From: Pseudoteredinibacter isoporae_A
GTDB lineage: Bacteria > Pseudomonadota > Gammaproteobacteria > Pseudomonadales > Cellvibrionaceae
Direction: 5' to 3'
Length of the DNA: 64,000 nt
NCBI RefSeq assembly: GCF_040372805.1
Contig: NZ_BAABWJ010000003.1
Coordinates: 314,132-378,131, forward strand
The position numbers and the translations under genes were made by a program. The notes beneath the pieces were generated by a model. That model saw nothing but the letters and a program-made list of their open reading frames with translations. It was not told the DNA's origin and searched no databases. Every line of letters starts with the position of its first letter. Within the stretch, counting starts at the first letter, position 1. Below are positions 43,470 to 52,462 of this stretch, piece after piece.

Positions 43470-44990
43470 ATGCTTAGCGATATCCTGCACATTACGGCCG
43501 ACCTCTTTATTGAGTACGCCGCCCTGCTTCTATTGCTTTTACTGCTCACATTGATCGGGGCCATTATCTATATGTACATCGTAGATATACGTCAGACGCG
43601 GCATGCAATCCGTCGCAACTACCCCGTAATCGGACGATTCCGTTATTGGTTTGAGCACCTAGGGGAATTCTTCAGACAGTATTTTTTCGCAATGGACCGC
43701 GAGGAGCTGCCCTTTAATCGCGCACAGCGCAGTTGGGTGTATCAAGCCGCCAAGAACATCGACACCACCACAGCCTTTGGCTCGACACGCCCATTGAACC
43801 AGACCGGAGATATTATTTTCCTCAATGCCCTGTTCCCCAAACTCAAACATGAATTTACACCTGCCGAACCGGTGCGATTTGGCGAAGGTTTCGCCCGGCA
43901 ATCTTACGCGGCCAACAGCGTGTTTAATATTTCGGCGATGAGTTTTGGCTCTCTGTCATCTGTCGCTGTACGAGCGTTGTCGCACGGCGCTCAGCAAGCA
44001 GGAATTTGGATGAACACCGGTGAAGGTGGGCTGTCACCCTACCATTTATCCGGGGGCTGCGACATTGTCTTTCAAATCGGTACCGCCAAGTATGGTGTGC
44101 GAGACGATGCGGGAAATTTGAGCGATGACAAGCTTCGGGAGATCGCCTCTCATAAAGAGGTCAAAATGATTGAATTGAAGCTGGCACAAGGGGCTAAGCC
44201 CGGTAAAGGTGGCATTCTTCCCGCGGAAAAAGTGACCGCTGAAATCGCGGCCATCCGAGGCATTCCTGAAGGCAAGGCATCCCTCAGTCCCAATGGCCAC
44301 ACGGATATCAACAGCTTGGAACAACTGCTGGACAACATTCATCACATCCGAGAAGTAAGCGGCCTCCCGGTAGGTTTTAAAACGGTGATTGGGCAGAGCC
44401 ATTGGCTGCGAGAGCTGTGTGAACTGATTCAAACAAAGGGATTGGAATACGCTCCAGACTTTATCACCATCGACAGCGGTGACGGAGGCACAGGTGCCGC
44501 CCCACAATCCCTGATCGATTTCATGGGGCTGCCAATCAAACGTAGCCTGCCAATGGTCGTCAATACTCTGGTGGAATACGGCCTGCGCGATCGAATTCGT
44601 GTGATTACCTCGGGCAAGCTGATCAACCCTGCCAATGTGGCCTGGGCATTATGCGTGGGTGCTGATGTGGTGGTCTCAGCCCGAGGCTTCATGTTTTCTC
44701 TCGGCTGTATTCAGGCTTTGCAATGCAACAAAAATACCTGTCCAACCGGTATTACGACCCATGATCCCGATTTGCAGGAAGGTCTAGATCCCCACAACAA
44801 AGCCAACCGTGTCGCTCACTTTGCCAAAAACATGCTGAAAGAACTGGATGTGATTGCTCATTCCTGTGGCGTTGAAAATGTGCGCCATCTCAATCGCAGC
44901 CACGCACAAATTATCAATGAGCACGGACTGCCTGAACCAATGGAACTGGTTTTTCCAGAGGCGACCAAAGGCAACACAGGTTCATCGTAA
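43470..44990 (+). CDS. Membrane-anchored FMN-binding glutamate synthase family protein
   Basis: 506 residues. One strongly hydrophobic helix near the N-terminus (about 15-38, YAALLLLLLLLTLIGAIIYM) is followed by a complete glutamate-synthase central/FMN domain: MSFGSLSSVAVRALSHGA, NTGEGGLSPYH, and FITIDSGDGGTGAAPQS. The cysteines for the 3Fe-4S cluster of true glutamate synthase are suggested by QALQCNKNTCPTGITTHD. It lacks the glutaminase domain, so it is not a conventional GltB. Stand-alone proteins of this type are common in proteobacteria, but their reaction is not established. Confidence 0.85.
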   Translation: MLSDILHITADLFIEYAALLLLLLLLTLIGAIIYMYIVDIRQTRHAIRRNYPVIGRFRYWFEHLGEFFRQYFFAMDREELPFNRAQRSWVYQAAKNIDTTTAFGSTRPLNQTGDIIFLNALFPKLKHEFTPAEPVRFGEGFARQSYAANSVFNISAMSFGSLSSVAVRALSHGAQQAGIWMNTGEGGLSPYHLSGGCDIVFQIGTAKYGVRDDAGNLSDDKLREIASHKEVKMIELKLAQGAKPGKGGILPAEKVTAEIAAIRGIPEGKASLSPNGHTDINSLEQLLDNIHHIREVSGLPVGFKTVIGQSHWLRELCELIQTKGLEYAPDFITIDSGDGGTGAAPQSLIDFMGLPIKRSLPMVVNTLVEYGLRDRIRVITSGKLINPANVAWALCVGADVVVSARGFMFSLGCIQALQCNKNTCPTGITTHDPDLQEGLDPHNKANRVAHFAKNMLKELDVIAHSCGVENVRHLNRSHAQIINEHGLPEPMELVFPEATKGNTGSS

Positions 44991-45009
44991 GCGATGTTCA
45001 GCGCCGGCC

Positions 45010-45681
45010 CTATGGCGCCAGGCGCTGAATTGCCCAATCACTGTCAGGCTGCAATTGATACTCAAACCGATCGTGCAGACGATTGGCGCCTCCCTGCCAA
45101 AACTCAACACGCACAGGCTTGATTCGAAAGCCACCCCAAAAATCTGGCAGCGGAATTTTACCGGCTGAAAATTTCTGCTTCATTGACGCAAACTGCTGCA
45201 TCAATAGCTCACGTGATGACACGGGTCGGCTTTGTTCCGAGGCCCAGGCTGCCAACTGACTCTCTTCGGGTCTGGAAAGGAAATACTGCAGAGATTCTTT
45301 TTGACTGACTTTTTCAGCAACACCGGCAATTTTCACCTGGCGCTCCAAAGCGTGCCAGGGAAAGTGCAAACTGACTTTGTCATTGGCGGCAATGTCTTGA
45401 GCTTTGCGCGAGCCATAGTTGGTGTAGAACACAAAACCGTCTTTATCCACCGCTTTCAGCAATACGATACGCTGGCTGGGTTGCCCTGTTGCATCCACGG
45501 TCGCAACCGTCATGGCGGTCGGGTCTTGAATGCCGGCATCCACGGCTTGTTTTAACCAATGTTCAAATTGCGCAATCGGACAATCCTTTAACTGCTCACG
45601 GTGCAAGCCGCCCTGCAAATACTCTCGCCTGAGCTGATCAATGGATAATTCTGACACTGTGCTAATCTCCGCAATTCTCAT
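45010..45681 (-). CDS. pdxH: Pyridoxamine 5'-phosphate oxidase
   Basis: 223 residues, FMN-dependent, forms pyridoxal 5'-phosphate from pyridoxamine or pyridoxine phosphate. Recognisable motifs are MTVATVDATGQPSQRIVLLK, FVFYTNYGSRKAQD, FPWHALERQVKIAG and the C-terminal WGGFRIKPVRVEFWQGGANRLHDR (partly shown), which carries the substrate-binding Arg and His. It converges with the FMN glutamate-synthase-like gene; an inverted repeat spans both gene ends and may slow transcription. Confidence 0.95.
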   Translation of the reverse strand: MRIAEISTVSELSIDQLRREYLQGGLHREQLKDCPIAQFEHWLKQAVDAGIQDPTAMTVATVDATGQPSQRIVLLKAVDKDGFVFYTNYGSRKAQDIAANDKVSLHFPWHALERQVKIAGVAEKVSQKESLQYFLSRPEESQLAAWASEQSRPVSSRELLMQQFASMKQKFSAGKIPLPDFWGGFRIKPVRVEFWQGGANRLHDRFEYQLQPDSDWAIQRLAP

Positions 45682-45814
45682 AGAATCTAATCGTGAAATT
45701 CAGGTATGCGCGCCACCACTAGGCTATCAGGCTGACGCAAACCGGTTCTAGTATAAACCAGAGAGATATTGGATTGCGCGCCCAAACCTGCAGAGCAGCA
45801 CAAAAGATCAAGCC

Positions 45815-46453
45815 ATGATACAACCGAACTATGCACAATTGATTTTATGTGGCGGAGAAGGCCGACGCATGGCATCGGCGTATGCTCAAAAAGCCCTGGC
45901 CGAGTTTCATGGTCACCCCTTACTGAGCCATGCATTGAGCAAGCAGCAAGCTTCAACGGAAGCCGTTCTTGTAAGCTGCGGCCCCAAACCCGCGCACCAC
46001 ACCGAGATCACCCTACGCCACGAGGCTATGCAGGCCTTACTGAATGACAGTAAGGTACCGACGGAAACCCTGTACGACGCCAGCGACCTCCATCTCGGGC
46101 CATTGGCCGGGATTTTCAGTGGTTTGGATTACTGTATTCAGCAACGTCCCTATTGCGAGCATCTGCTGGTGTCTCCGGTAGACACCCCCAGGCAAGCCCC
46201 GGACTTGGGACAACAACTGCTGGCTGCCAGTCGGCAAGCACCCAAACACATTATTGTCAGTGAATGCGAAGGCCGCCTGCACCCCCTTCACAGCCTCTGG
46301 CCCGTGGCCGCCTACCAAAGCCTTGAAGACTATTTGAGCAGGGGCGAGCGGCGAGTAATGGGCTTCATTGAACGCTTTGGCTATGAGAGCCTTAATGTCC
46401 CAGACCCCGATTCATTTCAAAATATCAATAGCCCAGAAGATCTGTCTTCCTGA
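45815..46453 (+). CDS. mobA: Molybdenum cofactor guanylyltransferase
   Basis: 212-residue nucleotidyltransferase that attaches GMP to molybdopterin to make the guanine dinucleotide cofactor. The N-terminal nucleotide motif LILCGGEGRRM is present, but the next residues (ASAYAQKAL) lack the usual GG(V/R)DK and keep only the Lys. SPVDTP is the metal-binding Asp motif, and the C-terminal NINSPEDL is characteristic. It is first in mobA-moaA-moaB on the same strand. Somewhat divergent, so specificity could be for a related nucleotide. Confidence 0.82.
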   Translation: MIQPNYAQLILCGGEGRRMASAYAQKALAEFHGHPLLSHALSKQQASTEAVLVSCGPKPAHHTEITLRHEAMQALLNDSKVPTETLYDASDLHLGPLAGIFSGLDYCIQQRPYCEHLLVSPVDTPRQAPDLGQQLLAASRQAPKHIIVSECEGRLHPLHSLWPVAAYQSLEDYLSRGERRVMGFIERFGYESLNVPDPDSFQNINSPEDLSS

Positions 46454-46516
46454 GGATTAACACTTTTTGACTATTTCGACACTGGCAGCGTCGCCTACTT
46501 GGGTTAAGATCTCAGC

Positions 46517-47494
46517 ATGGCACTCGTAGATTCTTTCGGCAGACATATTGACTACTTACGGCTTTCCCTGACAGATCGCTGTGATTTTCGCTGTGTCTAT
46601 TGCATGGCCGAAGATATGCAGTTTTTACCTCGCGCTCAGGTGTTGAGCCTGGAAGAGTGTGAAATTCTGGTTAAAGCCTTCGTAAAACTGGGGATTAAAA
46701 AAGTACGCCTGACCGGAGGTGAACCTCTGGTCCGTAATGGTGCCGTCGAGCTTATGGCCCGATTAAAGGCCATACCCGGTCTGGAAGAACTCTTATTGAC
46801 CACCAATGGATCAAGATTGGAGGCGTTGGCTCCCGACTTAAAGAAAGCGGGGCTCGATCGCATCAATGTCAGCCTGGATACATTGAACCCAGGCCGTTTC
46901 AAAGAACTCAGTCGAACCGGCAAACTCGAACACGTTCTTGCGGGTTTGCGCGCGGCGAGAGCGGCCGGTTTTGAACGCATCAAACTCAACAGTGTGATTT
47001 TGAAAAATCGTAACGCTGACGAAGTGGAAGACCTCGTGCAATTCGCCCTTCACGAAGGCTTTGATCTTTCCTTCATTGAAGCGATGCCTCTGGGGCACAT
47101 AGACGATCACCAACGAAGCGAAGAATTCATCAGCTCAGCCGACATTCAAACGCGCCTGGAAAAACGCTGGCCATTGGAATCGAGCCAATACAAAACCGGT
47201 GGGCCATCCCGTTACTGGAAAATCGGTGACAACCAGATCGGTTTTATCTCACCACACAGCAATAATTTTTGCGCAAGCTGCAATCGTTTAAGAGTGACTG
47301 CCGAAGGGCGACTGCTCCTATGCCTGGGCAATGAACACTCGTTGGATCTCAAGGCCATCATGCGACGCTACCCGGGTGATCACGCTCGCTTGCAACACGG
47401 GATTGAGGCAGCAATGGCCAATAAACCTGAACGCCATCACTTCGATATTAATGAAACACAAATCGTCCGCTTTATGAATACCACAGGCGGATAA
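46517..47494 (+). CDS. moaA: GTP 3',8-cyclase MoaA
   Basis: 325-residue radical SAM enzyme, the first step of molybdenum cofactor synthesis (GTP to 3',8-cyclo-GTP). The N-terminal cluster CDFRCVYC binds SAM, and RLTGGEPLVR is the SAM motif. The C-terminal cluster cysteines are in FCASCNRLRVTAEGRLLLC, and the protein ends in the functionally needed GG (MNTTGG). All key residues are present. It is 63 bp after mobA and 31 bp before moaB. Confidence 0.97.
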   Translation: MALVDSFGRHIDYLRLSLTDRCDFRCVYCMAEDMQFLPRAQVLSLEECEILVKAFVKLGIKKVRLTGGEPLVRNGAVELMARLKAIPGLEELLLTTNGSRLEALAPDLKKAGLDRINVSLDTLNPGRFKELSRTGKLEHVLAGLRAARAAGFERIKLNSVILKNRNADEVEDLVQFALHEGFDLSFIEAMPLGHIDDHQRSEEFISSADIQTRLEKRWPLESSQYKTGGPSRYWKIGDNQIGFISPHSNNFCASCNRLRVTAEGRLLLCLGNEHSLDLKAIMRRYPGDHARLQHGIEAAMANKPERHHFDINETQIVRFMNTTGG

Positions 47495-47525
47495 AGAACG
47501 TCACAGGACTTATACAGACAGCATC

Positions 47526-48041
47526 ATGAGCAAACCAACACCCAGCAGCGACGCAATCCCCCTACGCATTGCTGTACTCACTGTTTCCGATACACGCGAC
47601 CACAGTAACGATACCTCTGGAGATCTATTGGTAGAGTTGCTGCAAGATGCAGGGCATCACTTGCAACAACGCGATCTGGTGAAGGACGACATTTACCAGA
47701 TTCGGGCCGTCTGCTCTCAGTGGATCGCTGATTCCGAAGTGCAAGTTGTTTTAATTACTGGCGGCACCGGATTTTCCGGTCGTGACAGCACTCCCGAGGC
47801 CGTGCGTCCTTTACTCGATAAAGAAGTCATCGGCTTCGGGGAGATGTTCCGTTATATCTCTCTGGAACAGGTAGGCAGCTCAACGATCCAATCTCGCGCC
47901 ATGGGAGGCCTGGTGAATAAAACGTTGATCTTTTGTTTGCCTGGTTCAAACAACGCCTGTCGAACGGCTTGGGATGGTATTTTGCTGGAACAGCTCGACA
48001 GCCGGCAAAAACCCTGCAATTTTGTTGGACTGCTCAGCTAA
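47526..48041 (+). CDS. moaB: Molybdopterin adenylyltransferase-like protein MoaB
   Basis: 171-residue MogA/MoaB-family protein. Motifs are VLTVSDTRDHSNDTSGDLL, the substrate-binding ITGGTGFSGRDSTPEAV and the C-terminal LPGSNNACRTAWDGIL. Homologues adenylylate molybdopterin or bind it before metal insertion; which of MoaB or MogA it replaces here is unclear. It follows moaA; moaC, moaD, moaE and moeA are not in the window. Confidence 0.93.
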   Translation: MSKPTPSSDAIPLRIAVLTVSDTRDHSNDTSGDLLVELLQDAGHHLQQRDLVKDDIYQIRAVCSQWIADSEVQVVLITGGTGFSGRDSTPEAVRPLLDKEVIGFGEMFRYISLEQVGSSTIQSRAMGGLVNKTLIFCLPGSNNACRTAWDGILLEQLDSRQKPCNFVGLLS

Positions 48042-48082
48042 AGCGACTCAAAGTACCCCCATCAATCAAAGAGGGCTGCACC

Positions 48083-48457
48083 ATGAATTTGAATCAAGTC
48101 ACTGTCGCTGCCCATGATTTACCTAAATCAGTGGCGTTCTATCAGACACTTGGTTTAACGCTGATCGTCGATACTCCGCATTACGCTCGCTTTGAATGTC
48201 CCGATGGTGAATCAACATTTTCGCTGCACAAAGTCGATCAAAAGCCACCCATCAATGACACCATCATTTACTTTGAATGCCAGCAACTTGATCATGAATA
48301 CCGACGCTTGCTGAGTGCAGGCATTGAATTTATTCAAGAACCCACAGACCAACGTTGGCTCTGGCGCGAGGCTCGGCTTTACGACCCAAGTGATAATCAA
48401 ATTTGTTTGTTCTGGGGTGGAGAGAATCGCAAAAATCCGCCGTGGCGGGTAAACTGA
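48083..48457 (+). CDS. VOC-family (glyoxalase/bleomycin resistance) protein
   Basis: 124-residue single-domain vicinal-oxygen-chelate protein starting at the ATG at 48083 after GAGGG. The frame is open into moaB upstream, but the family N-terminus is MNLNQVTVAAHDLPKSVAFYQ (first part). Further marks are YARFECPDGESTFSLH and the late LYDPSDNQICLFW, which resembles the usual DPDGN metal-site region. Typical roles are metal-dependent isomerase, dioxygenase or antibiotic binding; none can be assigned. It is in the middle of a same-strand run with moaB and DUF1244. Confidence 0.82.
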   Translation: MNLNQVTVAAHDLPKSVAFYQTLGLTLIVDTPHYARFECPDGESTFSLHKVDQKPPINDTIIYFECQQLDHEYRRLLSAGIEFIQEPTDQRWLWREARLYDPSDNQICLFWGGENRKNPPWRVN

Positions 48458-48508
48458 TCCGCGTTACGGGAAACGCTTCCCGATTGAATTGAAAACAACG
48501 AGACACCC

Positions 48509-48802
48509 ATGGACAAGCAAACTCAAACCGAACTTGAAGCGGCGACATTCCGCCGTCTGCTCAAACATTTAGATGAACGCAAAGACGTACAAAACATAGA
48601 CCTTATGATCCTTGCGGGATTTTGCCGTAATTGCCTGGGCAAATGGTATAAAGCGGCCGCCGATGAGCGGGACATCGAATTGGATGCCGAACAAGCGCGA
48701 GACATTGTCTACGGTATGCCCTATGCTGAGTGGAAGGCCAATCATCAGCAAGACGCAACGCCCGAACAACTGGCGGCTTTTGCTAAACTGCAAAACAAGT
48801 AG
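48509..48802 (+). CDS. DUF1244 family protein
   Basis: 97-residue small helical protein matching DUF1244: AATFRRLLKHLDERKDVQNID, ILAGFCRNCLGKWYKAA and VYGMPYAEWKANHQ. Two close cysteines (in FCRNC) might bind metal or form a disulfide. Function unknown. It lies between the VOC and MOSC genes on the same strand. Confidence 0.88.
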   Translation: MDKQTQTELEAATFRRLLKHLDERKDVQNIDLMILAGFCRNCLGKWYKAAADERDIELDAEQARDIVYGMPYAEWKANHQQDATPEQLAAFAKLQNK

Positions 48803-48827
48803 ACCCCTCCGGCAATAAGGAAAGTGC

Positions 48828-49700
48828 ATGCCACGCGTTAGAGTCACCGACATTTTTATTTACCCGGTTAAATCCCTGCGTGGCATTGCCTTGAGTCAAT
48901 CCAGCCTGACGTATACGGGCCTATTGCACGACCGACGCTGGATGATTGTTCGTGCAGACAATGGACAATTTGTTACTCAGAGACAACTGCCCACGATGTG
49001 CCTGATCCGAACGGGCATCGACGAACATTACCTCAGTTTGAAAAGTCCGTCGTTAATGCCGGAAAAACCGGAGATCCTCATTCCCTTCGAGCTGCCTCTG
49101 GAAAACGAAATGAAAGCCCAGGTCTGGCGTGACGAATGCCGAGTTCTGGATGCCGGGGATGAAGCGGGTGACTGGCTTACCGACGCACTAAAAAGCCCGA
49201 AGCCTCTGCGCTTGGTTGCCATGGCACCAGACTTCAAACGCCTGCAGAGCCAGACCGACCGTTTTGGTGAGCAGGCCGCTATCTTTGCCGATGCCGCCCC
49301 CTACCTCATCGCAAACCGCGACTCACTTGAGGTTCTGAACCAGCGACTCGCCGCTGAGGACAAAGCCATCGCCCGCATCGAGCAGTTCCGCCCGAATATT
49401 GTTGTGGCAGGTCTCGAGCCCTTTAGTGAGCACGACTATAAACGCCTGCACAGTTCCGGCGGCGAATACACCCTGCAGCTGCACGATCGCTGCGAGCGTT
49501 GTACCATGATTGGCATCAATCCCGATACCGCCGAAAAATACGCCGAGCATGAGCCCTATCGTACCTTGGCACTCTTCAATGCTATGCCCGATAAACCCCA
49601 GGCCGCCGCCTTTGGTGAAAATGCCAGCCTGCTGCGTGGGGACGGCCAGAATATTGGCGTCGGGGACTGGCTATCTATTGACCGGGAACTGGAAGAATAA
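48828..49700 (+). CDS. MOSC-domain protein (mARC-like)
   Basis: 290 residues. The N-terminal beta-barrel (MOSC_N) has VTDIFIYPVKSLRGI and LLHDRRWMIV; the C-terminal MOSC domain has QFRPNIVVAGLEPFSEHDYK and LHDRCERCTMIGINPDT, where one Cys is the likely molybdenum ligand. Relatives such as mARC and YcbX reduce N-hydroxylated compounds with the molybdenum cofactor. Unlike YcbX, no ferredoxin domain is attached. Position downstream of mobA-moaA-moaB suits a cofactor user. Confidence 0.88.
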   Translation: MPRVRVTDIFIYPVKSLRGIALSQSSLTYTGLLHDRRWMIVRADNGQFVTQRQLPTMCLIRTGIDEHYLSLKSPSLMPEKPEILIPFELPLENEMKAQVWRDECRVLDAGDEAGDWLTDALKSPKPLRLVAMAPDFKRLQSQTDRFGEQAAIFADAAPYLIANRDSLEVLNQRLAAEDKAIARIEQFRPNIVVAGLEPFSEHDYKRLHSSGGEYTLQLHDRCERCTMIGINPDTAEKYAEHEPYRTLALFNAMPDKPQAAAFGENASLLRGDGQNIGVGDWLSIDRELEE

Positions 49701-49832
49701 GCAACCCTAATAGGGTATATACGCCCCCACCTTTCTATCGTAATCTGCCTGCCACTGTGAACAGATCTGCCATTTCGGGGCTTAGCCCTTGGCACTGCAC
49801 AGCGCTGCTGTGTTGTAGACGAGGAGAACATA

Positions 49833-51248
49833 ATGAGCAAGTTACACGACAAGTTTTACATCAATGGCCAATGGCAAAATGCCCAAGGTGAGGGTCGTCA
49901 CGATGTGATCCACCCCGCGACGGAAGAAGTGGTCGCGACGGTTGCCCTGGGTAATCAGGATGATGTCGATGCAGCGGTCAGCGCTGCCCGCGCCGCCTTT
50001 GATAGCTGGAGTACCAGCAGCGCCGAATTCCGCGCCGACTTGATCCGCAAAGCCGCTGCCCGCTTGCGCGAGCGCCGTGAAGAGTTGGTCAATGCCGTTT
50101 CCCAATCGATGGGTTGCCCTCCGCACATCACCCCATGGTTGCAAATTGACGGCCCTATCGGTGCCTTTGAAGGTTACGCCGATCGCTGTGCAGATATGGA
50201 AAAAGCGAAAGAGGTGAACAATTCCCTGGTGGTTAAAGAAGCGGCCGGCGTCTGCGGTTTCATTAATCCCTGGAACTACCCGCTGAATCAATTGATGGGC
50301 AAGATTGCTCCAGCATTGGCCGCCGGCTGCACCATGGTGGTTAAGCCTTCCGAGCAAACCCCGTTGCAAGACATTATCGTGGCGGAAGTACTCGACGAAG
50401 TCGGTTTCCCTGACGGCGTGTTCAACCTGGTCATCGGACTGGGTCACGAAGTAGGCGCAGCACTGTCCAGTCACCCGGAAGTGGACGTGGTTTCCTTCAC
50501 CGGCTCCACCCGCGCAGGCATTCTCGTCGCCGAAGCGGCCGCTCCAACCGTAAAACGCGTTACGCAGGAACTGGGAGGCAAATCCGCTTTTATCATTACT
50601 GACGATGCCGATTTGGACGCGGCTGTTCGCTGTGGTGTCGACGATGTGATGATCAACACCGGCCAGACCTGTATCGCTCTCACGCGTATGCTGGTGCCTG
50701 CCAGCCGCTATGAAGAAGCTACCCAGATCGCCAAGAACTACACAGAAACCCTTAAGGTCGGTTACGACGATGACGCGGTGTACGTTGGTCCAATGTCTTC
50801 GGCACGTCAGCGTGATACCGTTCAGCGTTATATCGAAATTGGCATGGAAGAGGCCACTCTGTTGACGGGTGGACTGGGTGCTCCAGAAGGCCTGGAGAAG
50901 GGTTTTTATGTCAAACCGACCATTTTCTCCGACGTTAATAACGATATGCGTATCGCCCGTGAAGAGATCTTTGGCCCGGTACTGGTCATGATTCCATATC
51001 AGGACCTGGATGAGGCAGTGGCCATCGCCAACGACACGCCGTACGGCCTCTCCAGCGGCGTATACGCCAAAACCAAGGAAGACGGCATTGCGATTGCCCG
51101 TCGTTTACGGGCGGGTCAGTGCTACGTTAACGGCGGTGACTACAACTACGACGCGCCATTCGGCGGCTACAAGCAGTCCGGCAATGGCCGTGAGTGGGGT
51201 GATGAGGGCTTGCACGAGTTTATCGAGATCAAAGCCATCCAACTGTAA
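49833..51248 (+). CDS. Aldehyde dehydrogenase family protein
   Basis: 471-residue NAD(P)-dependent enzyme with catalytic Glu in ELGGKSAFIITDDADLDAAV and catalytic Cys in NTGQTCIALTRML. Other marks are FINPWNYPLNQLMGKIAPAL and SFTGSTRAG. The C-terminal DEGLHEFIEIKAIQL is normal. Sequence does not give the aldehyde; betaine-aldehyde and 3-hydroxypropionaldehyde-type enzymes are related. Start has GAGGAG upstream. A strong terminator separates it from the asparaginase gene. Confidence 0.88.
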   Translation: MSKLHDKFYINGQWQNAQGEGRHDVIHPATEEVVATVALGNQDDVDAAVSAARAAFDSWSTSSAEFRADLIRKAAARLRERREELVNAVSQSMGCPPHITPWLQIDGPIGAFEGYADRCADMEKAKEVNNSLVVKEAAGVCGFINPWNYPLNQLMGKIAPALAAGCTMVVKPSEQTPLQDIIVAEVLDEVGFPDGVFNLVIGLGHEVGAALSSHPEVDVVSFTGSTRAGILVAEAAAPTVKRVTQELGGKSAFIITDDADLDAAVRCGVDDVMINTGQTCIALTRMLVPASRYEEATQIAKNYTETLKVGYDDDAVYVGPMSSARQRDTVQRYIEIGMEEATLLTGGLGAPEGLEKGFYVKPTIFSDVNNDMRIAREEIFGPVLVMIPYQDLDEAVAIANDTPYGLSSGVYAKTKEDGIAIARRLRAGQCYVNGGDYNYDAPFGGYKQSGNGREWGDEGLHEFIEIKAIQL

Positions 51249-51265
51249 TTCGACTCGTTCCTCTG

Positions 51266-51289
51266 GCCCGCAGACTCCAGTCTGCGGGC
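51266..51289 (+). terminator. Intrinsic terminator after aldehyde dehydrogenase
   Basis: Perfect 11-bp stem GCCCGCAGACT / AGTCTGCGGGC with a 2-nt CC centre, followed by a pyrimidine run rich in T (TCTCTTTCTCTT), 17 bp after the stop codon. Confidence 0.8.
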
Positions 51290-51442
51290 TCTCTTTCTCT
51301 TCCTATCTCGCTTTCTGTTCGCCCACGGGCTCATACTTTTGGCTCCTTTACTGATCTCGGTGAGGGCAAGCGCGCTCCAGCAATGTTAAAATCCTCCTGA
51401 CTCTCGTGCTTTTCAAAACCGGCCGACCTTAGGAATCTGACT

Positions 51443-52408
51443 ATGCACCATACGCTTGTAATCTACGCTGGCGGTACCATTGGCATGGCCCCAGGGCCTG
51501 ACGGCTTATCCCCAAATGATGAGCTTGAAAGCAATTTGCGCCACGCATTGGCCTCACATGAACAAATGGCCGATTTCGACTTTCTGAGTCTGCAACCCCT
51601 GATCGACAGCTCAGATGCGACCCCCAGTGATTGGCAGCGCTTGGCAAACACGATTAATCAGTACAGCGATTATCGCTCTTACATCATTCTCCATGGCACC
51701 GATACGATGGCGTTTTCCGCAGCAGCGCTGTCCTACATGTTTGCGGGCAGCGACAAGGCCATTATTTTTACCGGCTCACAAGTACCGCTGTTATTGCCCG
51801 ACAATGATGCCGTGGACAATTTCATCGGTGCCCTGCGGAGTCGTGACGCCGGCTTCTCAGGAGTCGGGCTCTATTTCGGTGGTGAGCTGCTCCCTGCCAA
51901 CCGCTGCCACAAGACCAGCAGTCGAGATTTTCGTGCTTTTATCAATGACAACGGCAAGGGGCAGGCCCCGGACGAACCGTTTCAATATGAAGGCACAATC
52001 TCCGCCGAGCAACACGACAGCGTTACGATCATTTATTTCTATCCCGGCATCAGTGCACAGAACATACAGCACAACCTGGCGTCCGAGAATCTGAAATTAG
52101 TTTTGTTGCTGAGCTTTGGGGCGGGTAATATACCTGCCGCTGATTCGGCCCTGGTAAGCGAGCTTGAGCGCGCTAAGGAAAGAGGCATTTGCCTGTTTAA
52201 TATCAGCCAATGTCGTCACGGCGGCGTACAACAGGATTGCTATGCCACCGGCAGTGTACTTAGCCGTTGCGGTGTCCGACACGCTGGAGATATTAATTTG
52301 GAGGCCGCCTTTGCCAAAGCACATATTCTCTTGGCCCAAGGCTTGAAAGGTGATGCTTTGGGTGACGCTATGTGCAAAAACCTGGCCGGAGAGATAAGCA
52401 GCGAGTAA
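51443..52408 (+). CDS. Type I asparaginase
   Basis: 321-residue asparaginase of the bacterial cytoplasmic type. The first catalytic Thr is in YAGGTIGMAPGPDG and the second in LHGTDTMAFSAAALSY. No signal peptide, so it is an AnsA-like housekeeping enzyme rather than the periplasmic type II form. Hydrolyses asparagine to aspartate and ammonia. The start has TTAGGA before it. It is 54 bp before the aminotransferase gene on the same strand. Confidence 0.9.
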   Translation: MHHTLVIYAGGTIGMAPGPDGLSPNDELESNLRHALASHEQMADFDFLSLQPLIDSSDATPSDWQRLANTINQYSDYRSYIILHGTDTMAFSAAALSYMFAGSDKAIIFTGSQVPLLLPDNDAVDNFIGALRSRDAGFSGVGLYFGGELLPANRCHKTSSRDFRAFINDNGKGQAPDEPFQYEGTISAEQHDSVTIIYFYPGISAQNIQHNLASENLKLVLLLSFGAGNIPAADSALVSELERAKERGICLFNISQCRHGGVQQDCYATGSVLSRCGVRHAGDINLEAAFAKAHILLAQGLKGDALGDAMCKNLAGEISSE

Positions 52409-52462
52409 ACAAGCTGCCAGAAAATCGAAACATCAAGTAAGAAAAATACAATAGGAATCACC

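Noticed and set aside
44997..45029. Terminator between the glutamate-synthase-like gene and pdxH
   Set aside because: Arms TTCAGCGCC / GGCGCTGAA are perfect, but they lie across the pdxH stop codon and no T-run follows. Might still slow convergent transcription.
46454..46516. Molybdenum cofactor riboswitch upstream of moaA
   Set aside because: The gap to mobA is only 63 bp and shows no extended conserved stem pattern of that riboswitch.
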